Source of the DNA: Pseudonocardiales bacterium
GTDB lineage: Bacteria; Actinomycetota; Actinomycetes; Mycobacteriales; Jatrophihabitantaceae
Reading direction: 5' to 3'
Assembly: GCA_030840415.1 (NCBI GenBank)
Contig: JAVEEO010000200.1
Coordinates: 1 to 17,092 of the forward strand
Length of the DNA: 17,092 nucleotides
The number at the start of each line of letters is the position of its first letter. The first letter of the stretch is position 1. Below the pieces are notes generated by a model. That model had not been told where the DNA came from. It did no database searches and worked only from the letters and a program-made list of their open reading frames with translations. A program made the position numbers and the translations under genes. Below are positions 1 to 7,233 of this stretch, piece after piece.

Positions 1-673
1 TGAGGCACTCGGTCAACCCCCGCGCGCCGATCTCGGACATCTCGTAGGACCGCATGTGCTGCTCGGCCATCCAGTCCAGGGTCTCCGGCGGCGGCCAGTA
101 GCCGCGCAGCCCGATCTGCAGGAACCGGTCGCCGCGCACCGCCCCTGACTCGATCAGGCGGCGCATCGGCTGGCCGTGCCCGATCAGCGAGCCGAACTCG
201 ATGTCGCCGGTGTCGGCGTGCGCGTCGAAGTGGATCATCGACACCTTGCCCTGGCCGAGGTGCTGGGCGACCCCGGCGGCATCCGGCCAGGCGATGGTGT
301 GGTCGCCGCCCAGGATCAGCGGAATGGCACCGGTGGCGGCCACCGCGTGCACCGCCACCTGCAGGTCGCGCACCGATCGTGCGGCGTCGCCGGAGAACAA
401 CTCGACGTCGCCGGCGTCGTAGACCACCAGGTCGCGCAGGCCGTCCACCCGCAGCGCCAGCGACGGGCGGCTGCCGTCGTGTGCCAGGTAGCAGCTCTGC
501 CGGATGAACTGGGGGCCGAACCGGGTGCCCGAGCGGTGCGAGGTGCCGCCGTCGAACGGCGCGCCGAGGATCACCACGTCGGCGTCGGCGTAACTGGCGG
601 GCTCGGCCCAGTCGCAGCGGGGCACCCCGAGAAAGGTGATGTCGGGGCCGAACTGTGCGCCGTAGCGCGCCAT
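1..673 (-). CDS. speB: Agmatinase-family ureohydrolase (3' end outside window)
   Basis: Mn-dependent ureohydrolase of the arginase/agmatinase family, predicted to hydrolyse agmatine to putrescine plus urea in the cytoplasm. The first 224 residues are in the window; members are usually about 300-320 residues, so roughly 90 C-terminal residues are missing. Metal-binding motifs are visible: GGDHT (H125) and DAHAD (D150, H152, D154), with the family motif GTRFGPQFIR (49-58) and DAGD (86-89). The second Asp-rich metal motif (SxDxDxxDP) would lie beyond the edge. ATG at 673 is preceded by GGAGG at a usable distance. It lies 57 bp behind the potC-like gene on the same strand, so it is probably the last known gene of the polyamine transport operon. 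That context favours agmatinase, but guanidinobutyrase or guanidinopropionase cannot be excluded from sequence alone. Confidence 0.85.
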   Translation of the reverse strand, partial: MARYGAQFGPDITFLGVPRCDWAEPASYADADVVILGAPFDGGTSHRSGTRFGPQFIRQSCYLAHDGSRPSLALRVDGLRDLVVYDAGDVELFSGDAARSVRDLQVAVHAVAATGAIPLILGGDHTIAWPDAAGVAQHLGQGKVSMIHFDAHADTGDIEFGSLIGHGQPMRRLIESGAVRGDRFLQIGLRGYWPPPETLDWMAEQHMRSYEMSEIGARGLTECL

Positions 674-730
674 GCTTCCTCCAGTGGATCGACGTCATGG
701 TCCGGGCCGGAGCCCGTCAGCGAGCGGAAC

Positions 731-1597
731 TCAGTGCGCCCGGGAGCGCCGCCGGCCGGCCAACTGGCCCAGGGCCACCGCGAGTACCGCCAGTACGAAC
801 ATCGCCGTTCCGATGACGTTGATCTGCACCGGGGTGCCGCGGGCGGCCGCGCCCCAGACGTACATCGGAAAGGTGATCGAGGCGTTGGATGCGTTGAAGT
901 TGGTGACGATGTAGTCGTCGAAGGACAGCGAGAAGGCCAGCAACGCCCCGGCGGCGATGCCCGGCGCCACCAGCGGCAGGGTGATCCGGCGGAAGGTCTG
1001 CCACTCGTTGGCGTACAGGTCCGCGGCGGCCTGTTCCAGCCGCGGATCCAGCCCGGCGATCCGGGCCTTGACCGTGACCACCACGTAGCTGAGGCAGAAC
1101 ATGATGTGCGCGATCAGGATGGTGACCCGGCCCAGCGGGATCCCCATGCTGACGAACAGCGTCAGCAGCGACGAGCCCATCACCACCTCGGGGGTGGCCA
1201 TCGGCAGGAAGATCAGCAGGTTGGACCCGGCCCGGCCGTGGAAGCGGTAGCGGGCCAGCGCGAACGCGATCATCGTCCCGAGCAGCGTGGCGACCACGGT
1301 GGCCACCACCCCGATCTTGAGGGACAGGCTCAGGGACTCACACATCCCAGGGGCCGCGCACGGGTGCAGCCAGGCGTCGAGGGAGAACCGCTGCCAGGTG
1401 TAGTTGAACCGGCCGTTGGGCTTGTTGAACGAGAACAGCACCACCACGAGGTTGGGCAGCAGCAGGTAGACCAGCGCCAGCGCCGCCACCACCCAGACGA
1501 CGTTCTCGCGCAGCACCGTCCAGGCCGACCTGCGGCGCCGGGCCGGAATGGTGGCCGGTTTCGCGCCGGCCGGACGCTGCCCCACGGTCGTGGTCAT
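731..1597 (-). CDS. potC: Polyamine ABC transporter permease, PotC type
   Basis: Inner-membrane permease of a spermidine/putrescine-type ABC importer, 288 residues. About six hydrophobic segments are visible, the first near residues 34-56. The ATPase-docking EAA loop is at about 188-213, reading EQAAADLYANEWQTFRRITL followed by PLVAPG. FSFDDYIVTNF and TFPMYVWGAAARG (about 223-255) are typical of PotC/YdcV-like permeases. A Cys-containing stretch, HPCAAPGMCESL (78-89), sits in the first periplasmic loop. The ATG at 1597 shares one base with the TGA of the upstream permease (TGATG), so translation is coupled. The next gene is the ureohydrolase. Family assignment is firm. The exact substrate (spermidine, putrescine or another cationic amine) is inferred from the neighbours. 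Confidence 0.9.
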   Translation of the reverse strand: MTTTVGQRPAGAKPATIPARRRRSAWTVLRENVVWVVAALALVYLLLPNLVVVLFSFNKPNGRFNYTWQRFSLDAWLHPCAAPGMCESLSLSLKIGVVATVVATLLGTMIAFALARYRFHGRAGSNLLIFLPMATPEVVMGSSLLTLFVSMGIPLGRVTILIAHIMFCLSYVVVTVKARIAGLDPRLEQAAADLYANEWQTFRRITLPLVAPGIAAGALLAFSLSFDDYIVTNFNASNASITFPMYVWGAAARGTPVQINVIGTAMFVLAVLAVALGQLAGRRRSRAH

Positions 1598-2529
1598 CAG
1601 ACCAGCTCCTCGGTGCCGGACCTGCGGACGTAGACCGAGACCAGCACCAGGATGGTCACCATCAGCGCGAAGGACAGCGCGGCGGCGGTCGGATAGTCGT
1701 TGATCCGCAGGAAGTAGCCCTCGATCACCTGGCCGATCATGGCGGTCTTCGGGTTGCCCAGCAGCTGGGAGTTGATGAAGTCCCCGGCCGCCGGGATGAA
1801 GGTCAGCAGGGTTCCGGCAACCACGCCGGGCATCGACATCGGCAGCGTGACGCGGCGGAAGGCGGTCAGCGGGGTGGCGTACAGGTCGCCGGCCGCCTCC
1901 AGCAGCCGCGGGTCCAGCCGGTCCAGGCTGGCGAACAGCGGCAGCACCATGAACGGCAGGAAGTTGTAGGTCAGCCCGGTGACCACCGCCAGCGGCGAGC
2001 TGAGCAACTGGTTGCCGTTGGTCCAGCCCAGCGCGCTGGTCAGCGAGATCAGGTGGGTGCCCCGGAAGAACCGCATCACCAGGCCGTCGGAGTTCAGGAT
2101 GGTCTGCCACGCCAGCGTGCGGAGCAGGAAGCTGGTGAAGAACGGGGCGACCACCATCACCAGCAGCACCGGCTTCCACCGGCCGGCCTTCAGCGCGATC
2201 GCGTAGGCCAGCGGGTAGCCGATCAGCAGCGCCAGCAGGGTGGCCAGGAACGCGTACTCGAACGAGCGCAGGAACTGCCGGGAGAACTGCGACAGCGCAT
2301 CGGTGTAGGTGGCGAAGTGGAAGGTCAGCCGGTAACCGGTCTCCAGCGTCCCGGTCTGCAGCGACTGGGACAGCAGGAAGAGCATCGGGACGACGAAGAA
2401 CACCCCGAGCCACAGCAGCCCCGGCAGCAGCAGGAAGTACGGCACCCCGGCGAACCGCCGGCCCGGCCGCGCGGCAGCGGCCGGCGAGCCCGCCGGCGGA
2501 CCACCGCCCAGCCCCGCCGCGCTGCTCAT
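1597..2529 (-). CDS. potB: Polyamine ABC transporter permease, PotB type
   Basis: First permease subunit of the importer, 310 residues, pairing with the PotC-like protein. A Pro/Ala-rich cytoplasmic N-terminus of about 25 residues precedes the first membrane helix (FLLLPGLLWLGVFFVVPMLFLL). The EAA loop reads LLEAAGDLYATPLTAFRRVTLP then MSMPGVVAG, and the motif AAGDFINSQLLGNPKTAMIG near the C-terminus is typical of PotB. The ATG at 2529 overlaps the last codons of the ATPase gene by four bases (ATGA) and its own stop overlaps the potC start, so all three subunits should be made in fixed ratio. The long antisense reading frames over this gene are GC-bias shadows. Confidence 0.9.
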   Translation of the reverse strand: MSSAAGLGGGPPAGSPAAAARPGRRFAGVPYFLLLPGLLWLGVFFVVPMLFLLSQSLQTGTLETGYRLTFHFATYTDALSQFSRQFLRSFEYAFLATLLALLIGYPLAYAIALKAGRWKPVLLVMVVAPFFTSFLLRTLAWQTILNSDGLVMRFFRGTHLISLTSALGWTNGNQLLSSPLAVVTGLTYNFLPFMVLPLFASLDRLDPRLLEAAGDLYATPLTAFRRVTLPMSMPGVVAGTLLTFIPAAGDFINSQLLGNPKTAMIGQVIEGYFLRINDYPTAAALSFALMVTILVLVSVYVRRSGTEELV

Positions 2530-3737
2530 CCGAGCGCCTCGTCCAGTTCGATACCGGCCTCGGCGTCCTGGCCGGCGTCCAGGGCGAAGGTGTGCTCGGT
2601 CGCGAAGCTCAGGCTGACCCGGTCACCGGGACGGAAGATGGTGGCGCCGCCCCGGTTCTGCTCGAAGACCATCAGCTCCTGCTGCCACGGGGTGCGCACC
2701 AGGTACTGGGTGCTGACCCCCATGAAGCTGGCGTCGGTCACCACCGCGGCTGGGATCCGGTTGCGGCCGGCGGTGTGCCCGGCCGGATCGGCCCGGTCGG
2801 CGGCCTCGTGGACGGAGATCTTCTCGGGCCGCACCCCCACCCAGACCTCCGCGATCCCGGCGGGCAGCCGGCCGGACGGCACCGCGACCAGCCCGCCGTC
2901 GGGCAGCGCCACCGTCGCCGCGTCCGGCTGCCGCTGCGCGACGGTGGCTCGGATCAGGTTGGACTGGCCCAGGAAGTTGGCCGCGAAGGTGGTGGCCGGG
3001 AGCTCGTAGAGCTCGGCCGGCGCACCGAGCTGCTCGATCCGGCCGGCGTTCATCACCGCGATGGTGTCGGCCATCGTCATGGCCTCCTCCTGGTCGTGGG
3101 TGACGTGCACGAAGGTCAGCCCGACCTCGGTCTGGATGCGCTTGAGCTCGACCTGCATCTGCCGGCGCAGTTTCAGGTCCAGCGCGCCCAGCGGCTCGTC
3201 CAGCAGCAGCACCGCCGGCTTGTTGACGATGGCGCGGGCCAGCGCGACCCGCTGCTGCTGGCCGCCGGACAGCTGCGCGGGCTTGCGGTCGGCCAGCCCC
3301 TGCAGTTCGGTGAGTTCGAGCACCTCGGCCACCTGGGAGGCCACCGAGTCCGAGCGGCGCCGCTTCAAGCCGAAGGCGACGTTCTCCCGGACGCTCAGGT
3401 GCGGAAACAGCGCGTAGCTCTGGAACACGGTGTTGACCGGGCGGCGGTAGGGCTTGTCGTAGGTGATCTCGTGCTCGCCGATCCGGATCTCGCCGACGGT
3501 GGGCTGCTCCAGGCCGGCGATCATCCGCAGCGTGGTGGTCTTTCCGCAGCCGGACGGCCCGAGCAGCGCGAAGAAGGAACCCTGCGCAATGGTGAGGTCC
3601 AGTCCGTCCACGGCGGTGAACGGGCCGAACCGCTTGGTCAGCGAACTCAGCACGAGATCGCCGGAGGCGCTCGCCACCCCGGTCGGGCCCGTGTTGCTGG
3701 AGTCCTGGCCCCGGCGTGGTCGCACCGGCTCAGCCAC
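2526..3737 (-). CDS. potA: Polyamine ABC transporter ATP-binding protein, PotA type
   Basis: Cytoplasmic ATPase that powers the importer, 403 residues. Walker A is GPSGCGKT (60-67), Q-loop Q106, signature LSGGQ (156-160), Walker B AVLLLDE (175-181) and H-loop H214. The C-terminal part (about 280-390) has the TOBE/OB-type regulatory fold of PotA/UgpC-class ATPases (VWVGVRPEKISV, then YLVRTPWQQELMVFEQ). The chosen start is a GTG at 3737, which overlaps the end of potD by 8 bp. No good Shine-Dalgarno sequence precedes it, and the first ~27 residues are not conserved family sequence, so an internal GTG near residue 21 is possible. Translational coupling to potD is the likely way it is initiated. 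Confidence 0.9.
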   Translation of the reverse strand: MAEPVRPRRGQDSSNTGPTGVASASGDLVLSSLTKRFGPFTAVDGLDLTIAQGSFFALLGPSGCGKTTTLRMIAGLEQPTVGEIRIGEHEITYDKPYRRPVNTVFQSYALFPHLSVRENVAFGLKRRRSDSVASQVAEVLELTELQGLADRKPAQLSGGQQQRVALARAIVNKPAVLLLDEPLGALDLKLRRQMQVELKRIQTEVGLTFVHVTHDQEEAMTMADTIAVMNAGRIEQLGAPAELYELPATTFAANFLGQSNLIRATVAQRQPDAATVALPDGGLVAVPSGRLPAGIAEVWVGVRPEKISVHEAADRADPAGHTAGRNRIPAAVVTDASFMGVSTQYLVRTPWQQELMVFEQNRGGATIFRPGDRVSLSFATEHTFALDAGQDAEAGIELDEALG

Positions 3738-4953
3738 CGGTGGTCAGGGCCTGGAATGCCTTGTTGTACTTGGTCTCCTCTTCCTCGGTGAGGCCACGGA
3801 AGACGTGCGCCCGGGCCAGCACCGCCTCGGACGGGAAGATCAGTGGGTTCTTGGCGACTTCCGGGTCGTCGGCCAGCAGCAGTTGCTCGGCACCCTTGAC
3901 CACCGAGATGTAGTTGACGTAGTCCACCACCTGCGCCATCACCTTCGGGTCGTAGTAGTAGTCGATCAGCACCTCGGCGTTCTTCTTGTGCTTGGCCTTG
4001 TTGGGGATCACGAAGTTGTCCGACCAGATCATGTGGCCCGAGGCGGGCAGCGTGTAGCCGAGGGCGGGGTTGTCGGCCTGCAGCTGCACCACGTCGCCGG
4101 TCCAGGCCAGGCAGGCGGCGATGTCGCCGGAGGCCAGGCCCTTGCCGTACTCGTTGCCGGTGAATCCCTTGAGTTGGCCGCTGTTCTTGGCGGTCTCGAT
4201 CTCCTTGATGGCCGCGTCGAAGTCGGCGTCGGTGAAGTTCGCCGGGTCCTTGCCCATGGCCAGCAGCATCATCCCTACGGTGTCGCGCATCTCGGTCAGC
4301 AGCGTGACCTTGCCCTTGAGGGTCTTGTCGGTGAGCAGCTGTTCGTAGGTCTCGATCTTGCGGCCGCCGGTCGCCTTGGGGTTGTAGCCGATGCCGGTGA
4401 AGCCGGACTGCCAGGGCAGCGAGAACTGGCGACCGGGATCGAACTCGACGTTGACCAGGGTGTCCTGCAGGTTCTTGGCGTTGGGGATGTTGGCCTTGTC
4501 CAGCTTCTGCACCCAGTTCAGCCGGATCAGCTTGGCGACCATCCAGTCGGTGGAGCACCAGACGTCGCGGCCGGTGTCGGCACCGGCGCGCAGCTGCGGC
4601 TGGACCTTGGCGAAGAACTCGTCGTTGTCGTTGTAGTCCTCGGTGTAGGTGACCTTGATGCCGGTCTGCTTGGTGAAGGCGTCCAGGGTCGGATGGGTCT
4701 TGGTCTTGTCGTCGACGTCGATGTACTCCGGCCAGTTGGACCAGCTCACCACTTTCTCGGTGTCCGAGCGGTCGGTGGCGGCCTGCGCCGTCGGGTTGGC
4801 CTTGCCGGCGGTGCCCTTGGTGCCGCAGGCGGCCAGCAGGGTGGCCAGGCCGGTCGCGCCGATGCCGGCGAGCATGCCGCGGCGGCTGACCAGGCCCCGG
4901 GCCAGGGCCGGGTCGAACTGCGGGGTCCGGTCGGAAGGGCTGCGGTCGGTCAT
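3730..4953 (-). CDS. potD: Polyamine-binding lipoprotein, PotD type, Tat-type signal
   Basis: Extracytoplasmic substrate-binding protein of the importer, 407 residues. The N-terminus carries a twin-arginine motif (SRRGML, RR at 24-25), a hydrophobic stretch and a lipobox LLAAC with acceptor C43, so it is predicted to be exported by Tat and anchored as a lipoprotein. After a short linker, WSNWPEYID (71-79) is the usual PotD/PotF opening. CLAWTGDV, whose Trp and Asp match the amine-contacting positions of E. coli PotD, supports a cationic amine ligand. The ATG at 4953 has GGGAG about 7 bp upstream. It is first in the operon, and its early stop overlaps the potA start. Ligand preference among spermidine, putrescine and agmatine cannot be read from the sequence. 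Confidence 0.9.
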   Translation of the reverse strand: MTDRSPSDRTPQFDPALARGLVSRRGMLAGIGATGLATLLAACGTKGTAGKANPTAQAATDRSDTEKVVSWSNWPEYIDVDDKTKTHPTLDAFTKQTGIKVTYTEDYNDNDEFFAKVQPQLRAGADTGRDVWCSTDWMVAKLIRLNWVQKLDKANIPNAKNLQDTLVNVEFDPGRQFSLPWQSGFTGIGYNPKATGGRKIETYEQLLTDKTLKGKVTLLTEMRDTVGMMLLAMGKDPANFTDADFDAAIKEIETAKNSGQLKGFTGNEYGKGLASGDIAACLAWTGDVVQLQADNPALGYTLPASGHMIWSDNFVIPNKAKHKKNAEVLIDYYYDPKVMAQVVDYVNYISVVKGAEQLLLADDPEVAKNPLIFPSEAVLARAHVFRGLTEEEETKYNKAFQALTTGG

Positions 4954-5007
4954 CGAAATCTCCCTCGTCGGAACGACGCGAGGCAGAGGCAGGCGCCGGA
5001 TCAGGTC

Positions 5008-5036
5008 ATGCTAGCCACGGATGATTGCATTGTGAC
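5008..5036 (-). promoter_or_regulatory. Candidate promoter of the potDABC-speB operon
   Basis: On the minus strand, GTCACA (5036-5031) and TAGCAT (5013-5008) are separated by exactly 17 bp. Each matches the sigma-70 type -35 (TTGACA) or -10 (TATAAT) hexamer at four of six positions. Transcription would start near 5001, giving a leader of about 48 nt before the potD ATG at 4953. The 9-mer CGGATGATT lies inside the spacer (5018-5026) and recurs near the divergent gene. Prediction by eye only. Confidence 0.35.
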
Positions 5037-5273
5037 CACCGGCGCGACACGCAATTCCGCGACGATTCTTCGGCCCGACAACGAAATCCGGCTGGATTCG
5101 CCGCAACCGGACGTAAATCCCGGTGCCAGGTCCGCGGGCCCGAGTCCCGGGCATATTTCGGCACCCGACCCGGCCGGCCTCCGTCACCTTGCATCCTTCA
5201 TTCGGATGATTTAGCGAGTCTCAGCGCCGAACTGCTTCGGATTCACTTGCTTCAACGTGTCTCATCCTGCATT
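5018..5273. promoter_or_regulatory. Repeated short motifs in the divergent potD/lrp control region, candidate operator sites
   Basis: The 329-bp gap between potD and the Lrp-type gene (4954-5282) holds no convincing gene and is less GC-rich than its surroundings. It contains CGGATGATT twice (5018-5026 and 5203-5211) and CATCCTKCATT twice (CATCCTTCATT at 5192-5202, CATCCTGCATT at 5263-5273). CATCC at 5192-5196 and GGATG at 5204-5208 form a small inverted repeat. One copy sits between the predicted -35 and -10 of potD and another overlaps the predicted -10 of the regulator gene. That is where an Lrp/AsnC-type autoregulator would be expected to bind. Function is inferred from position. Confidence 0.35.
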
Positions 5274-5275
5274 AT
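5247..5275 (+). promoter_or_regulatory. Candidate promoter of the lrp-aminotransferase pair, giving a leaderless or near-leaderless mRNA
   Basis: TTGCTT (5247-5252) and CATTAT (5270-5275) are spaced 17 bp apart. The -10 ends 7 bp before the ATG at 5283, so transcription would begin at or next to the A of the start codon. No Shine-Dalgarno sequence lies upstream of that ATG, which agrees with a leaderless transcript, common in actinobacteria. Confidence 0.45.
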
Positions 5276-5282
5276 TCGTGTT

Positions 5283-5759
5283 ATGGCAGTGACCCGGCGC
5301 CGTCCTGGCCGTCCGCAGCTGGACGACACCTCCAAGGCCATCGTCGAGCAGCTGCAGCAGGACGGCCGGCGGCCCTACGCCAGCATCGGCAAGGCGGTGG
5401 GGCTGTCCGAGGCGGCCGTCCGGCAACGGGTCCAGAAGCTGGTCGAGTCGGGCACCGTGCAGATCGTGGCGGTGGCCGATCCGCAGCAGATCGGCTTCGC
5501 CCGCCAGCTGATGATCGGGATCAATATCGAGGGGGACCTGGAAGGCGCCGCCTCGGCGCTGGCCGAGATTCCCGAGCTAGTGTACGTGGTGCTGACCGCG
5601 GGCTCGTTCGACATCCTCGCCGAGGCGGTGGTGATCGACGACGACCACCTGCTGGAGCTGATCAACGAGCGGATCCGCAAGCTGCCCGGCGTGCGCCGCA
5701 CCGAAACCTTCATGTACCTGAAACTCACCAAGCAGACCTACAACTGGGGTATCGCATGA
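5283..5759 (+). CDS. Lrp/AsnC family transcriptional regulator of the polyamine locus
   Basis: Small DNA-binding regulator of 158 residues. Residues about 13-60 form the AsnC-type helix-turn-helix (LDDTSKAIVEQLQQDGRRPY, then ASIGKAVGLSEAAVRQRVQKL). Residues about 70-150 form the RAM ligand-binding/oligomerisation domain (GSFDILAEAVVIDDDHLLELI). The N-terminus is strongly basic with an AT-hook-like RRRPGRP (5-11). The ATG at 5283 was chosen because upstream in-frame sequence is not conserved-looking and lies across the promoter; the stop overlaps the aminotransferase start (ATGA). As I recall, close relatives sit beside class III aminotransferases and polyamine transporters in streptomycetes. 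It likely responds to an amine or amino acid and controls itself, the aminotransferase and the divergent pot operon; the ligand is unknown. Confidence 0.88.
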   Translation: MAVTRRRPGRPQLDDTSKAIVEQLQQDGRRPYASIGKAVGLSEAAVRQRVQKLVESGTVQIVAVADPQQIGFARQLMIGINIEGDLEGAASALAEIPELVYVVLTAGSFDILAEAVVIDDDHLLELINERIRKLPGVRRTETFMYLKLTKQTYNWGIA

Positions 5760-7162
5760 CAACCAGCAGCTTCGAACCAGCCATCAGCTATGACAGCGAG
5801 CAGGCCGAGCGGCTGTCCGCCTCGGCGCGCGACCACCTGTGGATGCACTTCACCAGGCTGTCCTCCTACGCCGATTCCCCGGTGCCGATCATCCAGCGCG
5901 GCGAAGGGGCCTACGTCTACGACATCCAGGGCCGCCGCTACCTGGACGGCCTGTCCGGGCTGTTCACGGTGCAGGTCGGCCACGGCCGCCGCGAGTTGGC
6001 CGAGGCGGCCGCCCGGCAGGCCTCCGAGCTGGCCTACTTCCCGATCTGGTCCTACGCCCACCCCAAGGCGATCGAGCTGGCCGAGCGGCTGGCCGCGCAC
6101 ACCCCCGGCGACCTGAACCGGGTGTTCTTCACCACCGGCGGCGGCGAGGCGGTCGAGACGGCCTGGAAGCTGGCCAAGCAGTACTTCAAGCTGGTCGGCA
6201 AGCCCGAGAAGCACAAGGTGATCTCGCGCTACGTCGCCTACCACGGCACCCCGCAGGGCGCCCTGTCGATCACCGGCATCCCGGCGGCGAAGACGATGTT
6301 CGAGCCGCTGGTGCCGGGCGCGCACAAGGCTGCCAACACCAACTTCTACCGCGCGCCGGTCTACGGCGATGACCTCAAGCAGTTCGGCCAGTGGGCCGCC
6401 GACCAGATCGAGGCCGCCATCGAGATGGAGGGTCCGGAGTCGGTCGCGGCGGTGTTCCTGGAGCCGGTGCAGAACTCCGGCGGCTGCTTCCCGCCGCCGC
6501 CCGGCTACTTCCAGCGGGTCCGCGAGATCTGCGACAGGCACGACGTGCTGCTGGTCTCCGACGAGGTGATCTGCGCCTTCGGCCGGCTGGGCCCGATGTT
6601 CGGCAGCAGCAAGTTCGACTACGTCCCCGACATGATCACCTGCGCCAAGGGAATGACCTCGGGCTACTCCCCGATCGGTGCCTGCATCATCTCCGACCGG
6701 CTGGTCCAGCCGTTCCTGCAGGGCACCACCTCCTTCCCGCACGGCTACACCTTCGGCGGCCACCCGGTGTCCTCCGCGGTCGCGCTGGCCAACCTCGACG
6801 TCTTCGAGGCCGAGGGCCTCAACCAGCGGGTGCTGGACAACGAGAACGCCTTCCGCACGACGCTGGAGAAGCTGCTGGACCTGCCGATCGTGGGCGACGT
6901 CCGCGGCGACGGGTACTTCTACGGCATCGAGCTGGTCAAGGACAAGGCCACCAAGGAGACCTTCAACGACGACGAGGCGGAGCGGCTGCTGCGCGGCTAC
7001 CTGTCCAAGGCGCTGTTCGAGGCCGGGCTGTACTGCCGGGCCGACGACCGGGGCGACCCGGTGATCCAGCTGGCACCGCCGCTGATCTGCGGCCAGGCCG
7101 AGTTCGACGAGATGGAGCAGATCATCCGGGCGGTGCTGATCGAAGGCGCCAACCGGATCTAG
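5756..7162 (+). CDS. PLP-dependent class III aminotransferase, putrescine/omega-amino acid:pyruvate type
   Basis: Fold-type I, class III (omega) aminotransferase of 468 residues, cytoplasmic. The PLP lysine is K298 in ITCAKGMTSGYSPIGA, and the conserved Asp that holds the pyridine nitrogen is D269 in SDEVICAFGRLG. TTGGGEAVETAWKLAKQY gives the phosphate-binding segment, and YHG and EPVQNSGG are also present. The N-terminal DHLWMHFTRLSSY and the AAGT-like layout resemble putrescine-pyruvate, beta-alanine-pyruvate and related transaminases rather than ornithine or GABA:2-oxoglutarate enzymes. Donor choice is an inference from its neighbours: with a Pot importer and an agmatinase nearby, putrescine or another diamine is the best guess, giving an aminoaldehyde plus alanine. 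It overlaps the regulator gene by 4 bp and is followed by a strong hairpin. Confidence 0.88.
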   Translation: MTTSSFEPAISYDSEQAERLSASARDHLWMHFTRLSSYADSPVPIIQRGEGAYVYDIQGRRYLDGLSGLFTVQVGHGRRELAEAAARQASELAYFPIWSYAHPKAIELAERLAAHTPGDLNRVFFTTGGGEAVETAWKLAKQYFKLVGKPEKHKVISRYVAYHGTPQGALSITGIPAAKTMFEPLVPGAHKAANTNFYRAPVYGDDLKQFGQWAADQIEAAIEMEGPESVAAVFLEPVQNSGGCFPPPPGYFQRVREICDRHDVLLVSDEVICAFGRLGPMFGSSKFDYVPDMITCAKGMTSGYSPIGACIISDRLVQPFLQGTTSFPHGYTFGGHPVSSAVALANLDVFEAEGLNQRVLDNENAFRTTLEKLLDLPIVGDVRGDGYFYGIELVKDKATKETFNDDEAERLLRGYLSKALFEAGLYCRADDRGDPVIQLAPPLICGQAEFDEMEQIIRAVLIEGANRI

Positions 7163-7185
7163 CTTCTCCGACTGCTCACGACATA

Positions 7186-7222
7186 CGGAACGGCAGGTAG
7201 CCCCTGGCTACCTGCCGTTCCG
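7186..7222. terminator. 17-bp perfect hairpin between convergent genes, likely bidirectional terminator
   Basis: CGGAACGGCAGGTAGCC (7186-7202) and its exact reverse complement (7206-7222) are separated by a 3-nt loop. It lies 23 bp after the aminotransferase stop and 11 bp after the end of the minus-strand protease gene, where a shared terminator is expected. No U-rich run follows on either strand, as is usual for actinobacterial hairpin terminators. Confidence 0.8.
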
Positions 7223-7233
7223 GTTGGGCTCAG

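Noticed and set aside
176..1633. Long plus-strand open frame over speB and potC
   Set aside because: Low-complexity Arg/Gly/His-rich translation with no family motif; it is antisense to well-supported genes and arises from GC codon bias.
5756..7162. GABA or ornithine aminotransferase assignment
   Set aside because: The N-terminal DHLWMHFTRLSSY region and neighbours fit putrescine/omega-amino acid:pyruvate enzymes better, so no specific gene symbol was given.
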